30,889 bases of DNA from positions 1-30,889 of IMG/VR virus record IMGVR_UViG_3300046703_000030. One strand, written 5' to 3'. Origin of the DNA: a virus. Position 1 is the first letter of the stretch. Every line of letters begins with the position of its first letter. The notes under the pieces were generated by a model. That model was not told where the DNA came from. It worked only from the letters and a program-made list of their open reading frames with translations, and did not search any database. Both the position numbers and the translations under genes were made by a program. Below, in pieces: positions 30,581 through 30,889 of the stretch.

Positions 30581-30875
30581 CTCTAAAGTTCCATTCACAT
30601 GCTGCTAAATCGTGTCGATTTCCTTCGTAAACGTGTTCTACGTAAGGTACGTTATATGTCAGTGGATCTGGGTCGTTGAAGTACACCTTAACAAAAGTGA
30701 TTATTCCTCCTGCATCGAGTTCTGTAGTACCGCCCAAATTAAGTCTATCAGCAGTATCTAAGTCGGTTATCCTAACCTTTGCGATATGTTCTCGGCCACC
30801 ATCTCTGCATTCATACTCAAGTACGTCGCCCATATCGAACTCATGTTCTTTACAGTTGAATGTTATTTTAGTCAT
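30573..30875 (-). CDS. Hypothetical beta-rich protein (100 aa)
   Basis: It starts at ATG 30875 behind GGAG and ends with TAA 30573. It reads as a small beta-barrel: MTKITFNCKEHEFDMGDVLE, HIAKVRITDLDTADRLNLGG, GIITFVKVYFNDPDPLTYNV, YVEHVYEGNRHDL. Residues from GDVLEYEC onwards suggest an SH3- or Tudor-like barrel, but that is a guess from spacing alone. No family recognised. The gene continues the block of small genes to the right of the window. Confidence 0.65.
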   Translation of the reverse strand: MTKITFNCKEHEFDMGDVLEYECRDGGREHIAKVRITDLDTADRLNLGGTTELDAGGIITFVKVYFNDPDPLTYNVPYVEHVYEGNRHDLAACEWNFRGD

Positions 30876-30889
30876 TTTTAAACTCCGAT

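Overview
This window is the structural (head and tail) module of a tailed double-stranded DNA virus or provirus with siphovirus-type genes. Every gene I can support lies on the minus strand, so the transcription order runs from high to low coordinates. The genes are tightly packed. Many overlap by 1-4 bases (ATGA, GTGA, TAGTG, TTGA), and most have a visible purine-rich ribosome binding site. I see no integrase, replication, lysis, terminase, tRNA or CRISPR array. The host is not settled by the sequence. Strong Shine-Dalgarno sites fit a bacterium or many archaea. The many small CxxC proteins, a T-rich tract used like a terminator, and Ig-like modules in tail proteins would be at home in an archaeal virus, but none of these is decisive.

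Layout in the direction of transcription. Positions 30875-29733 hold five small genes (three Cys-rich, one with a membrane segment). About 335 non-coding bases follow (29398-29732), with a T-rich tract and several inverted repeats. Then come an unidentified 225-residue protein and a two-zinc-site HNH nuclease, in the place where terminase often sits. From 28119 the HK97-type head cassette is clear: portal, prohead protease and major capsid protein. From 24246 to 20979 there is a run of small virion-type beta proteins mixed with small zinc-finger-like proteins. A 962-residue LamG plus 25-residue-repeat protein follows. Next are the connector genes: Ig-like protein, gp6-like adaptor, head-closure protein, HK97 gp10-like protein, tail terminator and a second small tail-completion candidate. 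The tail set follows: tube protein, two small related beta proteins, the G and G-T tail assembly chaperones with an A AAA AAC slippery site, tape measure, a very large distal tail protein, a 125-residue protein, a 1564-residue tail hub/adhesin, and the start of a heptad-repeat fibre running off the left edge.

The most unusual part is the tail tip. The Dit-like protein (9576-5257) is split by roughly 1000 residues carrying Ig-like modules, a possible barrel domain and a thioredoxin-like domain with a CPPC active site. It also carries a DnaJ-type CxxCxGxG cysteine cluster spliced into the terminal Dit domain. The hub protein (4880-186) has its three LamG domains and repeats upstream of the hub domain, the reverse of the usual order. 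It shares both LamG and the 25-residue repeat with the 962-residue protein encoded 13 kb away among the head-tail connector genes. A 17-bp dyad, GTTARCC-NNN-GGTTAAC (plus-strand reading), occurs just upstream of three start codons and may be a regulatory site specific to this virus.
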